From NCBI RefSeq assembly GCF_900496995.4, contig NC_044011.1, positions 24,150,041 through 24,214,040 on the forward strand: a stretch of DNA of 64,000 nucleotides, written 5' to 3'. Below are positions 37,331-49,095 of this stretch, piece by piece. The position numbers and the translations under genes are program-made. Source of the DNA: Aquila chrysaetos chrysaetos (lineage: Eukaryota; Chordata; Aves; Accipitriformes; Accipitridae). The notes beneath the pieces were generated by a model. That model was not told where the DNA came from, did no database searches, and was given only the letters and a program-made list of their open reading frames with translations. Numbering within the stretch: the first letter of the stretch is position 1; each line of letters begins with the position of its first letter.

Positions 37331-40300
37331 CCCATGGCAGGTGTTGACCATGTAAAATGAGCAGGGCTGCACGGGGCAGGGAGGCAGAATCGATGCTGGC
37401 AGTCCTGTCGCACCACACCATCAGGCACAGGCAAGCCACCCCTCTACTCTTCGGAGAGTGTCCTAAAATCTGATCTGTTGCCTTTCAGCTCAGATGCTTT
37501 AGTCCAGACAGTGGCTGAAATGTGAATACCTTGAGATATCTACAGGTGGGTATTTTGGTGAGCTGCAGCTTACTTCAGATAAACAATGTCCCGTTTCTTA
37601 GGGGCGGAAAGGCAGGACATGGACATCCTGGTACCTCTGGCAGTTACAAGTGCCCATGCAGAATTGCATCGGTTTTGTCTGGGGGATCTTTCCTGCATGT
37701 CGGTGTGCCAGGACTCAATGGCCTGACTGTTCTGGGCTTGCTTCTCATCTTTCTCTAAGGCATGGTCCATTTTCTGTGATTGTCCAGGAGTTTCATGTAA
37801 TGTATTCCTTGCAGCAGTGAACTTAAAACATGGGCGATGCCTACGATCCACTGCTCTCCTCTCCACCACGTTATACTTGCTGGTTTTGACCTTTTGCAGC
37901 AGGTTTAAAATTTGCTAAAAGGTACTGGGAATGGCTTCAGTAAATGCCCTTTCTAGCCACCCATTACCTGTGTGCAAGCTGGTCCCTTTCAGTTCAGCGC
38001 TCCTACTAAGCTAGTGCTTGTGCACAGTGACTACAGCATCGTGCCTTCACTGTTGTTTCAGCCTGTTAGAAAACAGTTCCCAAGCTGTCTTTCAGTGCTG
38101 CCTCCCAAAAGGTGATGATTTGGGTTCTTTGTTTGGTTTAGTTCTGGTTTTGTCGTCCCACTTCCAACAGTCTTGTGGAGTAAACAGAAGTAGGAAAACA
38201 TAACCCACACCATCTGTGGCCCCTGAGGGTCTAATGACACCTTACCTCAGAGCCCAGGTGTTCATCCTGTGCCAAATGAGCCCTGGCGATTTCTTCTGCT
38301 CAGTTAGCTGCTTCCCAAACCAACTGTGCAACACTAAACACTCGCTATGTTTAGTGCCAGGTATCTGGCAAGCCAGGAGCCATGCTGCCTTGGCTAGCCT
38401 TTGTCCGCCGGGGCTTTGAGCCCTCGTTTTGTGGAGTGAAGTGAGGATGACAAAAACTGGAGGAGCCCTGAGCAGCCCCGCGATGCAGCGCATGCAGTCC
38501 AGCTCTGGGTTGGGCGGCTGAAGGAAAGGGTTTGGGCTGCAAAAACCTGAGCTCTCACAGAGGTAAAGAGCATGCCATTTTTTTCTCTGGATGCCATTAA
38601 AACTTCCTCATGCCTGCAAGTTGCAGTAGAGATAATTGTATTTGTTTTAAGGATTGGAAATGTTGAGGATTGTGTGGCTGTAACCCATCCTGCTTGTGGC
38701 CATCACCTGAAAACGTGCATGTACGTATGCCCAGGAGTATCCCCCGGGGCCCCAGAGACCACCAAGCACTTGGTTTCTTGGGTACTACTGGCATGTCATT
38801 TTGGATGCATGGGACAGCACTAAGGGGCTCTGCAGGGAGGTTCAGGGATGGAGGTGGTGGGTCTGCAACACGGGGCAGGGCTGGAGGGCCCTCAGCCACC
38901 CTGGAAATGGCTGTGGCTCACACAGGACACTCGATTTCCCCAAAGAAAGATGAAGAAGTTGTCCCAAGACAAGTTCAGTGACTTTGTTTCCATGGGAAAG
39001 AGCTTTGCACCAAATTAAGCTATTTCTGGCCTAGCCCAGAGCTGAACATGGGGTGTCTTGGCCCGGTGGGAGGCCTCCTGCTTCCGGGCAGCCTGCTGTC
39101 CCCCCGGCCCAGCAGCCACTGCCCTCCCAGCATGGCGGCCGAGAGACACCGGTGGTGTGCTGGCAGGGAAAGGAGACATCCAGCGGCACTGGGTCCAGGG
39201 GAAGGAGATGCCTCAAGCACGCCGGGCTGCTCCCTTGTGTCACTGGGGCAAAGCCGAGCCAAAAGGGCTAGGTGCTGGGGGCCCTTCCCCAAGGTTCCCG
39301 CTGTTTCTAGCCCTACTCTCCTATTTTGTCTTTTCCCCGCTAAGTGCTCAGGCCTCATGACTGCCAGCGATGACCTTTACAAAACCGAGATGGAGCGGGA
39401 CTCTCTCCAGATGTCTGCCACATGACTTGCACCAGGCAATGGTTTTGTCAGTAATGGCAGCAGCAAGAGTTGTTGTTTCTGTCATGACAGACGCTGGCAG
39501 GAGGGGTGCTCGGTGCCCCAGCACGCAAAGCACAGCTCTGCCTGCCTGCCTCACCTTGACCCACGTCAGGCAGGTGGGTGCAGAGGAAAGAGAAGAAATC
39601 CATGGGAACAAACCCCGTGGACAAATCAGAAGTGCTGGGAAGTGTGGGCAAGAGCCAGAAATAAAACACAGATCAACAGTTTCCATCTTGATGTTAAACT
39701 CCCAGCGATATACCTGCATGACACTTGGGACTTCCATGCTGGAACCTGGGACTTTGGCAGGAGGATTTCTCTGCTGGACCGGGGCAGAAACTTGGCTGAC
39801 ATGTTCCACTAGCATCAAGGCCTTTGCAATGGAGAACTTCCCTATCAGAGCTTTTTCATGTCTGCCTTATTACTTTTCTGATAAAAAAAGTTTGTAACAA
39901 CAACTTAAATTTCAGGGTCTGTTCTTTCATACCATAAATCAGTGTCAATGCTTATTGCTTATTCATATTTTCTTAAATAACATCTGGCTGAAGTTGAGTC
40001 ATTCTGGCAGAAGGATTCAGCACTGATGAAGTGGCATGTTGCCACTTCCAATGACTTTCAGTCCTGCTCTATGGAGGCTGGGGGACATGAAAAAACAGAG
40101 ACGTGGTAGTTTAGCACAGTTTTTCTTTACTAGCAGGCTCAACTGTCCTCTGTCCCTAAATCTTAGTACACCTTTCAAACTCTATGTTGCAAGTCCCAGT
40201 CTTGCTTCTCTCCTGAGAGATATTTAAGGTCACTATGAGAATTATGGATCTCAGTAACTCATTAAAACCAGTAAATTAATAAATCTGTAAAACAGCCTGA

Positions 40301-41215
40301 AGTCCACAATGCTGTCAAACAGCTGTAGCCCTTTTATTTGCTGGCAGTTACCAAGCAGTGACATACTACAGCTCCCCGCTGTCTGGCGATGCATCTGTTG
40401 TATCAGACTGGGGCAACCACCAGTAACCACTGGCCCCACAGTGGTGTCCCTGTAAAACGTGTGTCCATCTCGCAGTGGAGACTGGCTGTGTCTGGCAGCA
40501 GCAGCAGCTGCAGGACACGTTGGCAACATGCCATAGGTACCAGCTCATCCCCATCTGCAGTACTCGGTGGTGAGTCACCAAATAGGGCATACTGTGTGTA
40601 CCAAAACATATGTATGTATCTTTAGCTCTTTAAAGGTGGTTTAGTAGAATAGATCATTCTCTCTCCCCACTGTTCTCTTTCAACACCAGGCCCAGCCTGT
40701 CTGGTCCTGGTGGGGCCCTTCCTGGGACCCTCAGCCAGAAGCGAGGTGGCCGCAGGCACTGCCTCCTCCCCTGGAGGAAAACAGCTCCCCAGGGACACCT
40801 GAAAGAGGCCTCTGAGGCTACACCACCCCCAGAGACCTCTGTCCCTTGCCACTAACAACAGAGAGGGCATGGAGAGAGAAGGGGACTTGTGTCTGAAAAG
40901 TCCAGACTTTGGGGGATCAGCTGCTCTAAGGGGGCAAGTTGGTTCCTCAGTAGCTACATGGACGTTGGGACCATACTCAGCTTCTACCTTACAGGTGGTC
41001 ATTGCTCCAGTAACTCACCTAGAGACTCTTAAATCTGAGTATGAACAATTTAAAAATAAAATGTTTAAAAGACATAGTATGAATTTGTTGGGGTTTACTG
41101 TACAAAATGTGAAAGAGGTTTTTAATTTTTCCCCTGTGTTAGTGAACACCTAAACAACATGTTCTCCTAGACCTTTAGTTGTCTAAACTGTTTCGAAAGC
41201 TCAAAACCCAACTAA

Positions 41216-41240
41216 AACCAAACCAAACCAAACCAAACCA
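41216..41240 (+). repeat. (AACCA)5 microsatellite
   Basis: Five perfect tandem copies of AACCA. Confidence 0.95.
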
Positions 41241-43588
41241 ATCTCAGAAAAACTGTTGAAGTGAATGAGATTTTTAATTTGAAAACTGAAAACCAAAGAC
41301 CATAGAATTGGAGCAAAACACAAAACACAAGGCGGAGGCATCCCACCATGACCATGGGGAGCTGGGGAGCCTGGTGCAGCCCCAGCTGCTGTGAGCACAC
41401 CGTCTCCAAAGGTGTGGACTTTCTTCACCGAGCTGGAGAAGCCCTTTTCCCAGGGGTCAGCAAACATCCTAGAAATAGAGAGGAGGCACCAGATGGAGAC
41501 ATACCTGGATGGGCGTGCTGTGGCTTTATGCCATGAAAGAAAGCTTATGTCTGTATAAAAGACTGTATTTCAAATTAATGTATGATAGTGATCTCATGTA
41601 ACACCCTCTGGCTAGAACAAGGCAGGTCAGGGTTTACCCATGGCTGCTCTCTCACCTGGCTCCAATGAGGTGGCACGGCAATTGCGGATGCTTCTCTGAG
41701 ATCTTAGAGGCCGCAGTGTCCCAGCTAACAACACCCGTAGTGTGTTAGGGTGCCGTACTTCCCAGCATACGCTGGACAGTAGCCTTACAGGACACGCTAC
41801 AATATTAGCTCGTGAATCCCTTCCGCTAGGCAAAGGAAAGCCTCCCACTTCCCAGCCCAGTATTCAGTTTAATAGATGCTGGGAGGGAGGCAGGGAGGAC
41901 AAGTGATTTACTAAGGGTTGAGAGTAAAAGAACTTGCAGGGCCAGGTAAAATTGCTTAAAAGATCGCTTTAAATAAAATATTAAATAAAAATGTTACTTT
42001 AAGTAGAACTAGGCAAGATTGGCATCAAATATCATCAAAATGCCAAAGAAACAGTAAGAAGGTTTTATTATATAGCAAATAGCAAAAGGAAATGTATCTT
42101 TCTCTGCACAGCAGGGAGGAAAAAGAACTGATCAATAGGGGACTAATGAAAGTATTGAACAATTAAATTGCCTCTGGCATTGCAACTGAGAGGTGTAGAC
42201 AAGTGTACTTATAAAATGTGATTTACACGGTCAGAAGAGGATTCATGCAGCATGCAAAGAAGTGGCATCAGATCACGCTTAAGAGATTAAGAATATTTTA
42301 ACTGAAAAAAGACCCCCAGCAGGAAAAACGTATGGAGAACCTATGTTTGTTTCATGGTGGTTTCAGCATTTCTCCAAGGGAAGAGAGATCATTCCAAGAA
42401 AAGAAAGGTGTGAGCAGGTTTTCCTCAAAGGAAGGTTTCTGCTTCAGAGTTCAATTTCAAAATAATAACTGATGACAAACAACCTTTACAGGATTTTCAA
42501 GACTTTTGCTAATTTTTGTTTTTTAATGTTTTGTCCTCTGTTTCACAGATGCTGCTAGGACTGGAACTGCTGCATAGTTGTGTTAAACTGTTCCCAAAGT
42601 GTTTTCAGTGCTAACAGAAACAGGAAATCCCAGTAACCATAACAAAAACTTTGTTCTAATCCAGCCACAAGGTTTAGGTGTTTTTCTAGTTGCCTATCTA
42701 AACACCTGCTGTTATCTCTAAGTGGATTTTCCAGGATTACTTATCAATGGCAGCTGCGATATCTGGAGGCATGAGACAGTTGCATTTGTTTTAGATTTAT
42801 TTTAAATATTAAGACAACATATCCTGTGACCAAAGTCCAAACGTTTGTAGTCTTGCAAATGAGATGTATGGTATGAACTGTGTCTAAATATACAAGAAAA
42901 TTTTTGTTTGGATAGATCTGTTTCTCTGTCATTGTGGAAAACGTAATCCTAAAGCTACATATTCAGGTAGGTTTATCCTGATGTACAGAATAAAACTCTA
43001 TTGACATATGACAAAGAACTTCTCCAGTGCTGAGTTTTGCATTTGAAAATTAAGACTTAAATTGCGTTCTTGCACCTGTTACTCTTTCCACATCTCTCAG
43101 AAGGCTGATGGTACCTTGAGTCTTTCAAGTTTGCTTTCCGTAGCACTGAAATAGCAGGCAGTGTTGCCACTATACTTAGTAGGTTCAGAATCAAACCGTG
43201 GGGTGAACTCTGGTTCTGTTTCCAGCACTAGCAGAACGGAAAGGGCCGTAACAGGCTCCTTGCAAGAGAATGTAACAACTTGCACGTGGAAGAAATGGAA
43301 TCTCAGAAGAGAAAATCAATCTAGTATTTGAGGCTCAATATTTAGTCTAACTTATGCAATATTATTATTGTAACTGAGTTTTAGAGATCCCTGCAACTAA
43401 GATATGAAGCTTACACAGGAATGAAAGTATTTCCTGCCTGAAAACTGGAACAGAAGTCCAGATGGTGCGAAATGGCTTTAGCATGACAGAAAATTGAAAG
43501 CAGCTTTCTTTTTGAAGGCCAAAAATAAATTTCCTTGTTTGAAACATTATTAAATTCAGCATGCGGGGGTTTTCTTTTTGTTGAATTA

Positions 43589-43608
43589 TCTCTCTCTCTC
43601 TCTCTCTC
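43589..43608 (+). repeat. (TC)10 microsatellite
   Basis: Ten TC units end in CAG, making a strong but apparently unused plus-strand acceptor-like sequence. Confidence 0.95.
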
Positions 43609-43922
43609 AGATCCTTATTTCCTACCCCTCAGATTGCCTAAATCTAAATACAGTCAAAGGGAAATTAGTCTAGACCAAAGCTATTGTAAATGCTTGGAAG
43701 ATCTCCCATCTTATCCTTCCTACAATGAATGGCTGTCTGAGTTTGTGCTCTAGTTTCACCATAGTTTCACCAACATGAGCCTTGCCAGAAGGATGAAAGG
43801 GGAGGCCCATGCAATTTGACCTTCACCAGTATCTTCATTTTCTCCCCTGAGGAGAGCATGGGCTCACCTCACTTGAGAGCTTTCATTAGCTGAAGTGTTT
43901 ATCTCAAAGATAAGAAATACTC

Positions 43923-43936
43923 TTTTTTTTTTTTTT
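43923..43936 (+). repeat. T14 homopolymer
   Basis: Fourteen T residues. On the minus strand this could be an A tail, but no adjacent retroposon was recognised. Confidence 0.8.
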
Positions 43937-44469
43937 GGTTGTGAGGCCATGTATGGTCCAATGTTCTTCTGGTTATTGTTGAATTGAGAAGTAGGTAGTT
44001 GCACATGAGCTCAACTATTTGAGCTTCTCACCCAGCAAAATTAACTAATCCATGCCAGTTTTGATTAACTTATTATAAAGGATCTAACCTGGTTTTCACA
44101 GCATATTTTGACACAAGGACCACTAAAACCGTTGGAAGTGCACTGTACACTCAATTAAGGCCACTGGCAAGAGGTACCTGTTCTTACTACTTTCTGTTGA
44201 GCCTTTATAAGTAGTCTAACAATTCCAAAAAGTCCTGGAGTTGAAAGCAATTGATACAAATGAAAGGTGTGCTCATCTGCAGGTGGATGAGGTGCTAAGC
44301 CTGCAGTGTGGCACTGCTTTTCCTCTGAAACTTCCCACAACAATGCAGCAAAACAGACATGGTGAAGTCCAGCTACCAGATCATGAGTAATTTCTGCTTG
44401 ACTCAGCCCTAGGATGGTTTGAAATGACCAAACTGTACCCCATTGTTTTAAATTACCTCAGATCCCAAA

Positions 44470-45480
44470 GACCAGAAAATGGTAAATGTGTCATCAATAT
44501 TTAATAAGACCCCTGGGGAAATTTGGAGAATTACAGGGAGATAAGTCTGCTTTATATACTGAGCAGATTAACGGAAAAAATATTAAAAAATAGATAAATA
44601 TTTTATATACACAATGAATCAACATGGTTTTTAGAGTAAAATCTGTTGGAGTTATTTGAAGATATCAACAAACATACAATTAAGGATGAGCTAATCACCA
44701 AATCATTTTAACAATGTCTCTCCTCAAAGTGCATTAAAGAAACTAAGTAATTATGAGTACAAAATTAGTAGAGTAATAGGAAATGGAATAGCTATAGAAC
44801 TCCATAAATGTTTGTAAGTGATCATGGAAAGAATGTGAAGAATTAGGAGACACTTTTTGCTGGTTATATTGAATTTTTCACAGTAGTCAAAGCTAAGTCC
44901 ATCAAGAGCTGTAAAAAGATTTTGTGAGAATATCAGTAAATAATGCAATGGCTGAAGAAATTCAATACTGATAAATACAAAATAATGCAAAACCTACCCT
45001 AATTACACATTCACAATAATGGTCTCTATATTACCTATTACCACCCAGGAAAAAAGATCTTGCAATCACTGAATATTTCTCTGAAAATTTCAGCTTAGTT
45101 CAGGGCAGTGATCAAAAAGTTAAACTGAATATTAGGAATTGTTAGGAAAGAAATAGAGAATATAAAAGAAGACTTCATCATGCCAGACTGTATATGCCTC
45201 TGGAATGACAACGGTGTGTCTTCAGTTCTAGTCACATCAGTCCAGAGGGCCTGTGCTAGAGCTAGAGAGGTATAACAATGACCAACAAGGATAAAAATAC
45301 AGAATGGTTCCCATATGAGAAGAACACACACTCCCAAATAAAAGAATAGTAAGTATGTCATTTGTGTTAGTAAGGAGCTCTAAATTGAATGAATTGAATG
45401 GCCAAGGGACTAAGGAGGATAATTCTCTGTGCCAGTGGTGAGAAAGGTACTGCTGAAGCATGAAAATCCCCTTGGGCTAT
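44470..45480 (+). mobile_element. Ancient CR1-like LINE fragment (ORF2)
   Basis: About 1 kb of degenerate but collinear CR1 ORF2. It begins near 'gaattacagggagataagtctg' (44,529; consensus GGGAATTATAGGCCCATCAGCCTGAC). 'atgaatcaacatggttttta' (44,613) and 'gaagaaattcaatactgataaatac' (44,954) follow, then the 'tctggaatgacaac...ttctagtcac' block (45,199 on) matching the ECYVQFW region, and 'agaatggttcccatatgag' (45,301). Numerous stops and indels show great age. The orientation is plus. This is the longest repeat remnant of the window. Confidence 0.7.
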
Positions 45481-45769
45481 AAAAGAGCGATCTGCACATC
45501 TTATCACCTCCAATAGGCTGTCCTGAATTTACCAAGTCTATGATTATATTTTTATTCGTAATCTGATTGCAGCTTGGTAACAATGTTTTTCCTGTATATG
45601 ATCAAATATATAGTACAGCAACTTTCCAAAGCCCAGGGAGTAAGGGTAACAAAGCTCACAGCTTTCACAGACTAGCTGAACTGAAAACTTAAATAATTTA
45701 ATATTTTAAAAGACAGAAATAGTTTTACAGTTGTGGCTTTCCTGAAGTGGATATGGTTTCCATATCAAT

Positions 45770-45930
45770 CCACAATGGATTTCCCTTCCAAGTACTCATC
45801 CATTCATCCCCCTGAGCCATGTAAAGATTTTCCACTAACAAGATCCTTCTGCAATAGGTTCCACAGGTCGATAATCTGCTGCATGACAAACCCCTTCTGT
45901 TTGTTTTGTGTCCTGTCAGGTTCCTCTGAA
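45770..45930 (-). mobile_element. CR1 LINE 3' fragment, reverse orientation
   Basis: Read on the plus strand, 'catccattcatccccctgagc' (45,799), 'ataggttccacaggtcgata' (45,855) and 'ccttctgtttgttttgtgtcctg' (45,894) follow the reverse complement of a CR1 3' region common in sauropsids ('GAGTTCCACAGGTTAAT...TTCCTTTTGTTTGTTTTAAACCTG'). It lies only about 300 bp beyond the plus-oriented fragment, so two independent insertions or an inversion are implied. Confidence 0.65.
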
Positions 45931-46394
45931 GGCCCTTACTGCAACACAGTATATTGAAAGGATCCAGACTGTCGAAGCACCAAATAATAATATACACCCA
46001 GCCTGTTGCCATGTATTTGAGAAGAACCATTATTTAAAAGAACATAATAGGAAAAGAGCATAACAGAAAAAGAATATGAATAATACTTTCTCTCCAGTTA
46101 GCAGGTCTGGTGCATTAAGAAGAACCAGACTCTTCTGCTGTGTGTGGTAATGTTATTTCACCCCCAAACCAAGTGGAAAAACAAAAGTGCAATTTCAATT
46201 GTAATTATTATTCGGGCAACATTTCTCCTGATCTAATAGCACAGTAAGAACATTTTCTTTCAAAATATGTCTTTAATTTCTGCAGCCACAAATCTATCAT
46301 ACCTAGCTATTTTGCCTAATGTCTTGCATTTGACCTTCTGGTCTACTTGAAATACATTTGCCCTGGGAGGGTGTAAATTACCTAAATTGTTTAC
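45931..46394. other. Intergenic, nothing recognised
   Basis: AT-rich sequence without a supported gene or repeat. Confidence 0.4.
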
Positions 46395-46512
46395 CTGTGA
46401 GAAGGAGATCTTGCTAGCGGCACCACGTCCATGCCAGGCAGAACCCCATGACTGCTCCTCAGCTGGCGGCCATGGCCTCTGGGCCTCCCAGGTGGCAAGG
46501 ATTTGCAGTGTC
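46395..46512 (-). other. Candidate internal exon, minus strand (gene unknown)
   Basis: On the minus strand, the sequence 'tctgttttccacacag' ends at 46,513. A 118-base segment follows, bounded at 46,395 by CTCACAG|GTAAAC. Both splice sites fit vertebrate consensus, and the size is typical of an internal exon. A minus-strand frame is open across the whole segment and is closed by the TAA inside the donor itself, as expected when a coding exon is read into its intron. That frame has 153 codons in all (46,852-46,391) and runs far past the acceptor. The encoded text (for example SLPPGRPRGHGRQL) shows no domain. It could be an lncRNA exon, a coding exon of an unknown gene, or chance splice-site pairing. 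Confidence 0.3.
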
Positions 46513-47945
46513 CTGTGTGGAAAACAGAGCTGTCCACCAGCTTGTTGCTGGGAACATCCTCCTTAGCACAACATTTCTGATTCAGCACAGCAATAAAAGG
46601 ACAGCTGTCAATCTCAGTATTTAAGTGCTTTGGGCAAGGCTTGCTACAGGATGCTAAGAGCCGTGGTGTAGTATGTGCTTTGCCATCCCCTGAGCACGCT
46701 ATGGGTATGGATTCATAGCCGATAGTAGTAGGGTATACGAGCAACCGAAGCCACTCAGCATTTTGCAGCCCACCTCTAATTCTGTGAGAGCTGGGACTAT
46801 ACCACATAATACTCAGTTCATTATTGTTAAATAGAATTTCTCTCCAGCTCATTAATTCACTTATGACTTCAACTGTCTTTTATTATCGTCGTCTTATGTC
46901 TCTGTTCTTTGGAAATAATTTTCATTTTTGGTAATCAGGCTGGTAATCAAAGCCTCGAGTTCCAGACACAAGCTCCCACTCACAAAATCCCTGAAGGGTT
47001 GATTGCTGGAAACTGGGAGGATCTGCCAGGGAGAGAAACACTCAGCTGCCCCTGTTCAAGCAGCCACTGCTGGCTGCTCTTACAAGCCAGCAACATGGAT
47101 CTTTTCTCTAACTCAATTCTTATGTTCACATGAGTAAAGTAGATGCGGAAAATTTCTGGTTTGAAATAATATGTTTATTCATGTAAACTACAGTTTGATA
47201 TGTGTAATACCTGTTAAGACAGGGGATAGATTTCCTATTCTCATTCAGCTCTGAAATGCTATAGGAAGGGAAACAGTCAAAAACAGACAAAAAATGTTGA
47301 GTTTCTCTAATGTTTTGTTTGTCATAAAAATGGGCTGATTATTCTTGCATAATTTTATACATAATGATTTTTGAGCCCATAAAAAGCAATAACGTGACTT
47401 GTGGAATGAATTTGTAAATATGTTCACAGGTTTACTCTGCCATTATTTAACTGTGTTTACCCCAGAGGCTCAGAACAAGAGTTTTAAAAGAATTCACTGT
47501 TGGCCTAAGTCTACTTTCATTTCTGTTAAAGTAAATGTCCCGTCCTGGGTATGTTTTTCCTGTAGACTGTTAAGTGAATTTGCCTCAGCTGGGCAGCAAC
47601 GGCATTGCCAGTTTTTAAACACACTCTAAAGTAGTCTGATTAAAAACAGGGCTACTTTACAGATCATGCCAGCAGCCCAGTCTATAAACAACTGCCTAAG
47701 AAATATTTACTGGTCCGGGTTTGGGATTCTACTTTTACATCTGCCCTCTCAATACAGAAATCTGGGTGATGAAAGACCCCCCTGAAGGTTACTTTTTGAT
47801 TTGAAATTGGTTTCTCGAACTGTGGTGTCTCCTAGCCCAGGTTTGCTTAGCTTCTGGGTGTGCCACCACCCTGAGCTGCTTTTTCTCTCCAGTAAAGCAC
47901 CTTATGGTGCTCACATGTATGGGCAAAACCCTTCTTGTCATACAG

Positions 47946-48060
47946 GTAACTTACGTGACATGGCCTTCTGCAGCTGCAGTAGGAAGCGGAGGCAATACAA
48001 GTGATGATGTGAGCCGAGGCCCACGCGTGACCGTGCAGGAATCTCAGCCGCAGCCACCAG
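47946..48060. other. Exon-like segment, strand ambiguous
   Basis: On the plus strand, a 115-base unit lies between 'cttcttgtcatacag' and CCACCAG|GTGAGA. It has one fully open frame (starts VTYVTWPSAAAVGSGG, ends VQESQPQPP) and begins in phase 0. On the minus strand, the same place contains a perfect donor, ATGTCAC|GTAAGT, at 47,954, so it could instead be the end of a minus-strand exon. The segment has seven CpGs in about 105 bases, more than the surroundings. I recognise no family. The minus reading fits better with the candidate exon at 46.4 kb and the CpG block at 48.9 kb. Confidence 0.3.
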
Positions 48061-48850
48061 GTGAGACTCTTTGGCCTGTGCTTTGTGCATAACCTAGCAT
48101 GCCTGCTTGTACAATTAATAAAATGTCTAGATGGCAGCTAACCCACTGGTAAGCTTTTCTCTCTCTGGTTTAAGAAATGGTTTCTTTTGAAAGCTTCTTC
48201 ATTTATTTGTACGATTTCCAGGGTAAGCGTTGGTAGGATACGAAGTTTCTTTAATATCGGGGAAGTGTAACTCGGCTGCTGCAACATGTTCACACCAGAC
48301 TGTGCTAGGTCTCTGTTGGGCTCGTGTTTATTTTTAAACTGGCCTTATACAAACCTACAAATCTAAATAACACAGATAATGAAGGGTGAATTACACAAAA
48401 CGGCCGAACAGGAGCATTTCCACATGGCATAGCCCCCACCAGAGGAGCACTGCAAGATGACTCCCAGGCAAACCAGAGAAAGGAAAAGACTATGTGCAAT
48501 ATGGAGATTTCATCTGTGTGTTCACTGTCCGTCTCCCCAGGTTTCCATTTGATTTTGGCCATATGCCTCCTGTGCCTCTGTGACTAACCCTGTGGGGCCA
48601 GCCACGGCTAAAGCAATCTTCTCTTTGGATTTCTCTAAAGTGAGAAAAGCAGACAGGGTAAGAAAATGCCAAATATTTTGACGGAGCCAAGTGCTATGGG
48701 ATTTCTTTCAAGAATAATGATTAACAAATGTTAGCTAACACTTTTCTGAAACCTCCTTTTTCTAATTCTTGCAAGGACCAGCTTGAGTCTGGACTATTAA
48801 TAGTAACATTAATCCACTCATGCATAAGCCAATGTAGTATTTGGATGGAA

Positions 48851-49095
48851 ACGTCTGCTGGTATGAGGAACAACTCACACGACAAGCGTGGACGCGGCTA
48901 GGTCGCCGGTCGCGTCGTGGCTGTGGGGGTGATGTGGTGCAGCAAGGGGCAGCTGAGGCCACACGGCACGTGCTGCGACCCACACGCCGGCGCTGACCCT
49001 GCCTGCTCGGGGTCCGGGCCGAACACGCGCCGAGGCACGGCTGGCCTTCCTCAGCACCAGTGCTTGCCCCTGCTCCTCCGGGGAGGAACAACGCG
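48851..49095. promoter_or_regulatory. CpG-island-like block
   Basis: Hand counting gives 26 CpG dinucleotides in about 245 bases, close to what GC content alone would predict, whereas flanking DNA is CpG-depleted like most vertebrate DNA. GC-rich sequence with scattered CpGs continues to about 49,540. Such blocks are often unmethylated promoters in birds. No TATA box or known first exon was recognised, and the frames here run on both strands. A candidate promoter for a transcript in either direction, or a GC-rich remnant. An AATAAA at 49,580 on the plus strand follows the block. Confidence 0.45.

Larger units (their letters stand above)
37331..44469. other. Intergenic, GC-richer in part, no gene recognised
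   Basis: 38,230-41,000 is GC-richer and produces dense overlapping frames on both strands (up to 175 codons at 39,370-39,897 plus and 156 codons at 39,348-39,818 minus). Neither has a recognisable domain, and coding on both strands at once argues for composition rather than genes. Simple repeats at 41,216-41,240, 43,589-43,608 and 43,923-43,936 are listed separately. The rest is AT-rich. Confidence 0.5.

Noticed and set aside
39020-39897. Dense frames up to 175 codons on both strands
   Set aside because: GC-rich composition with low stop density. No motif, start context or family resemblance.
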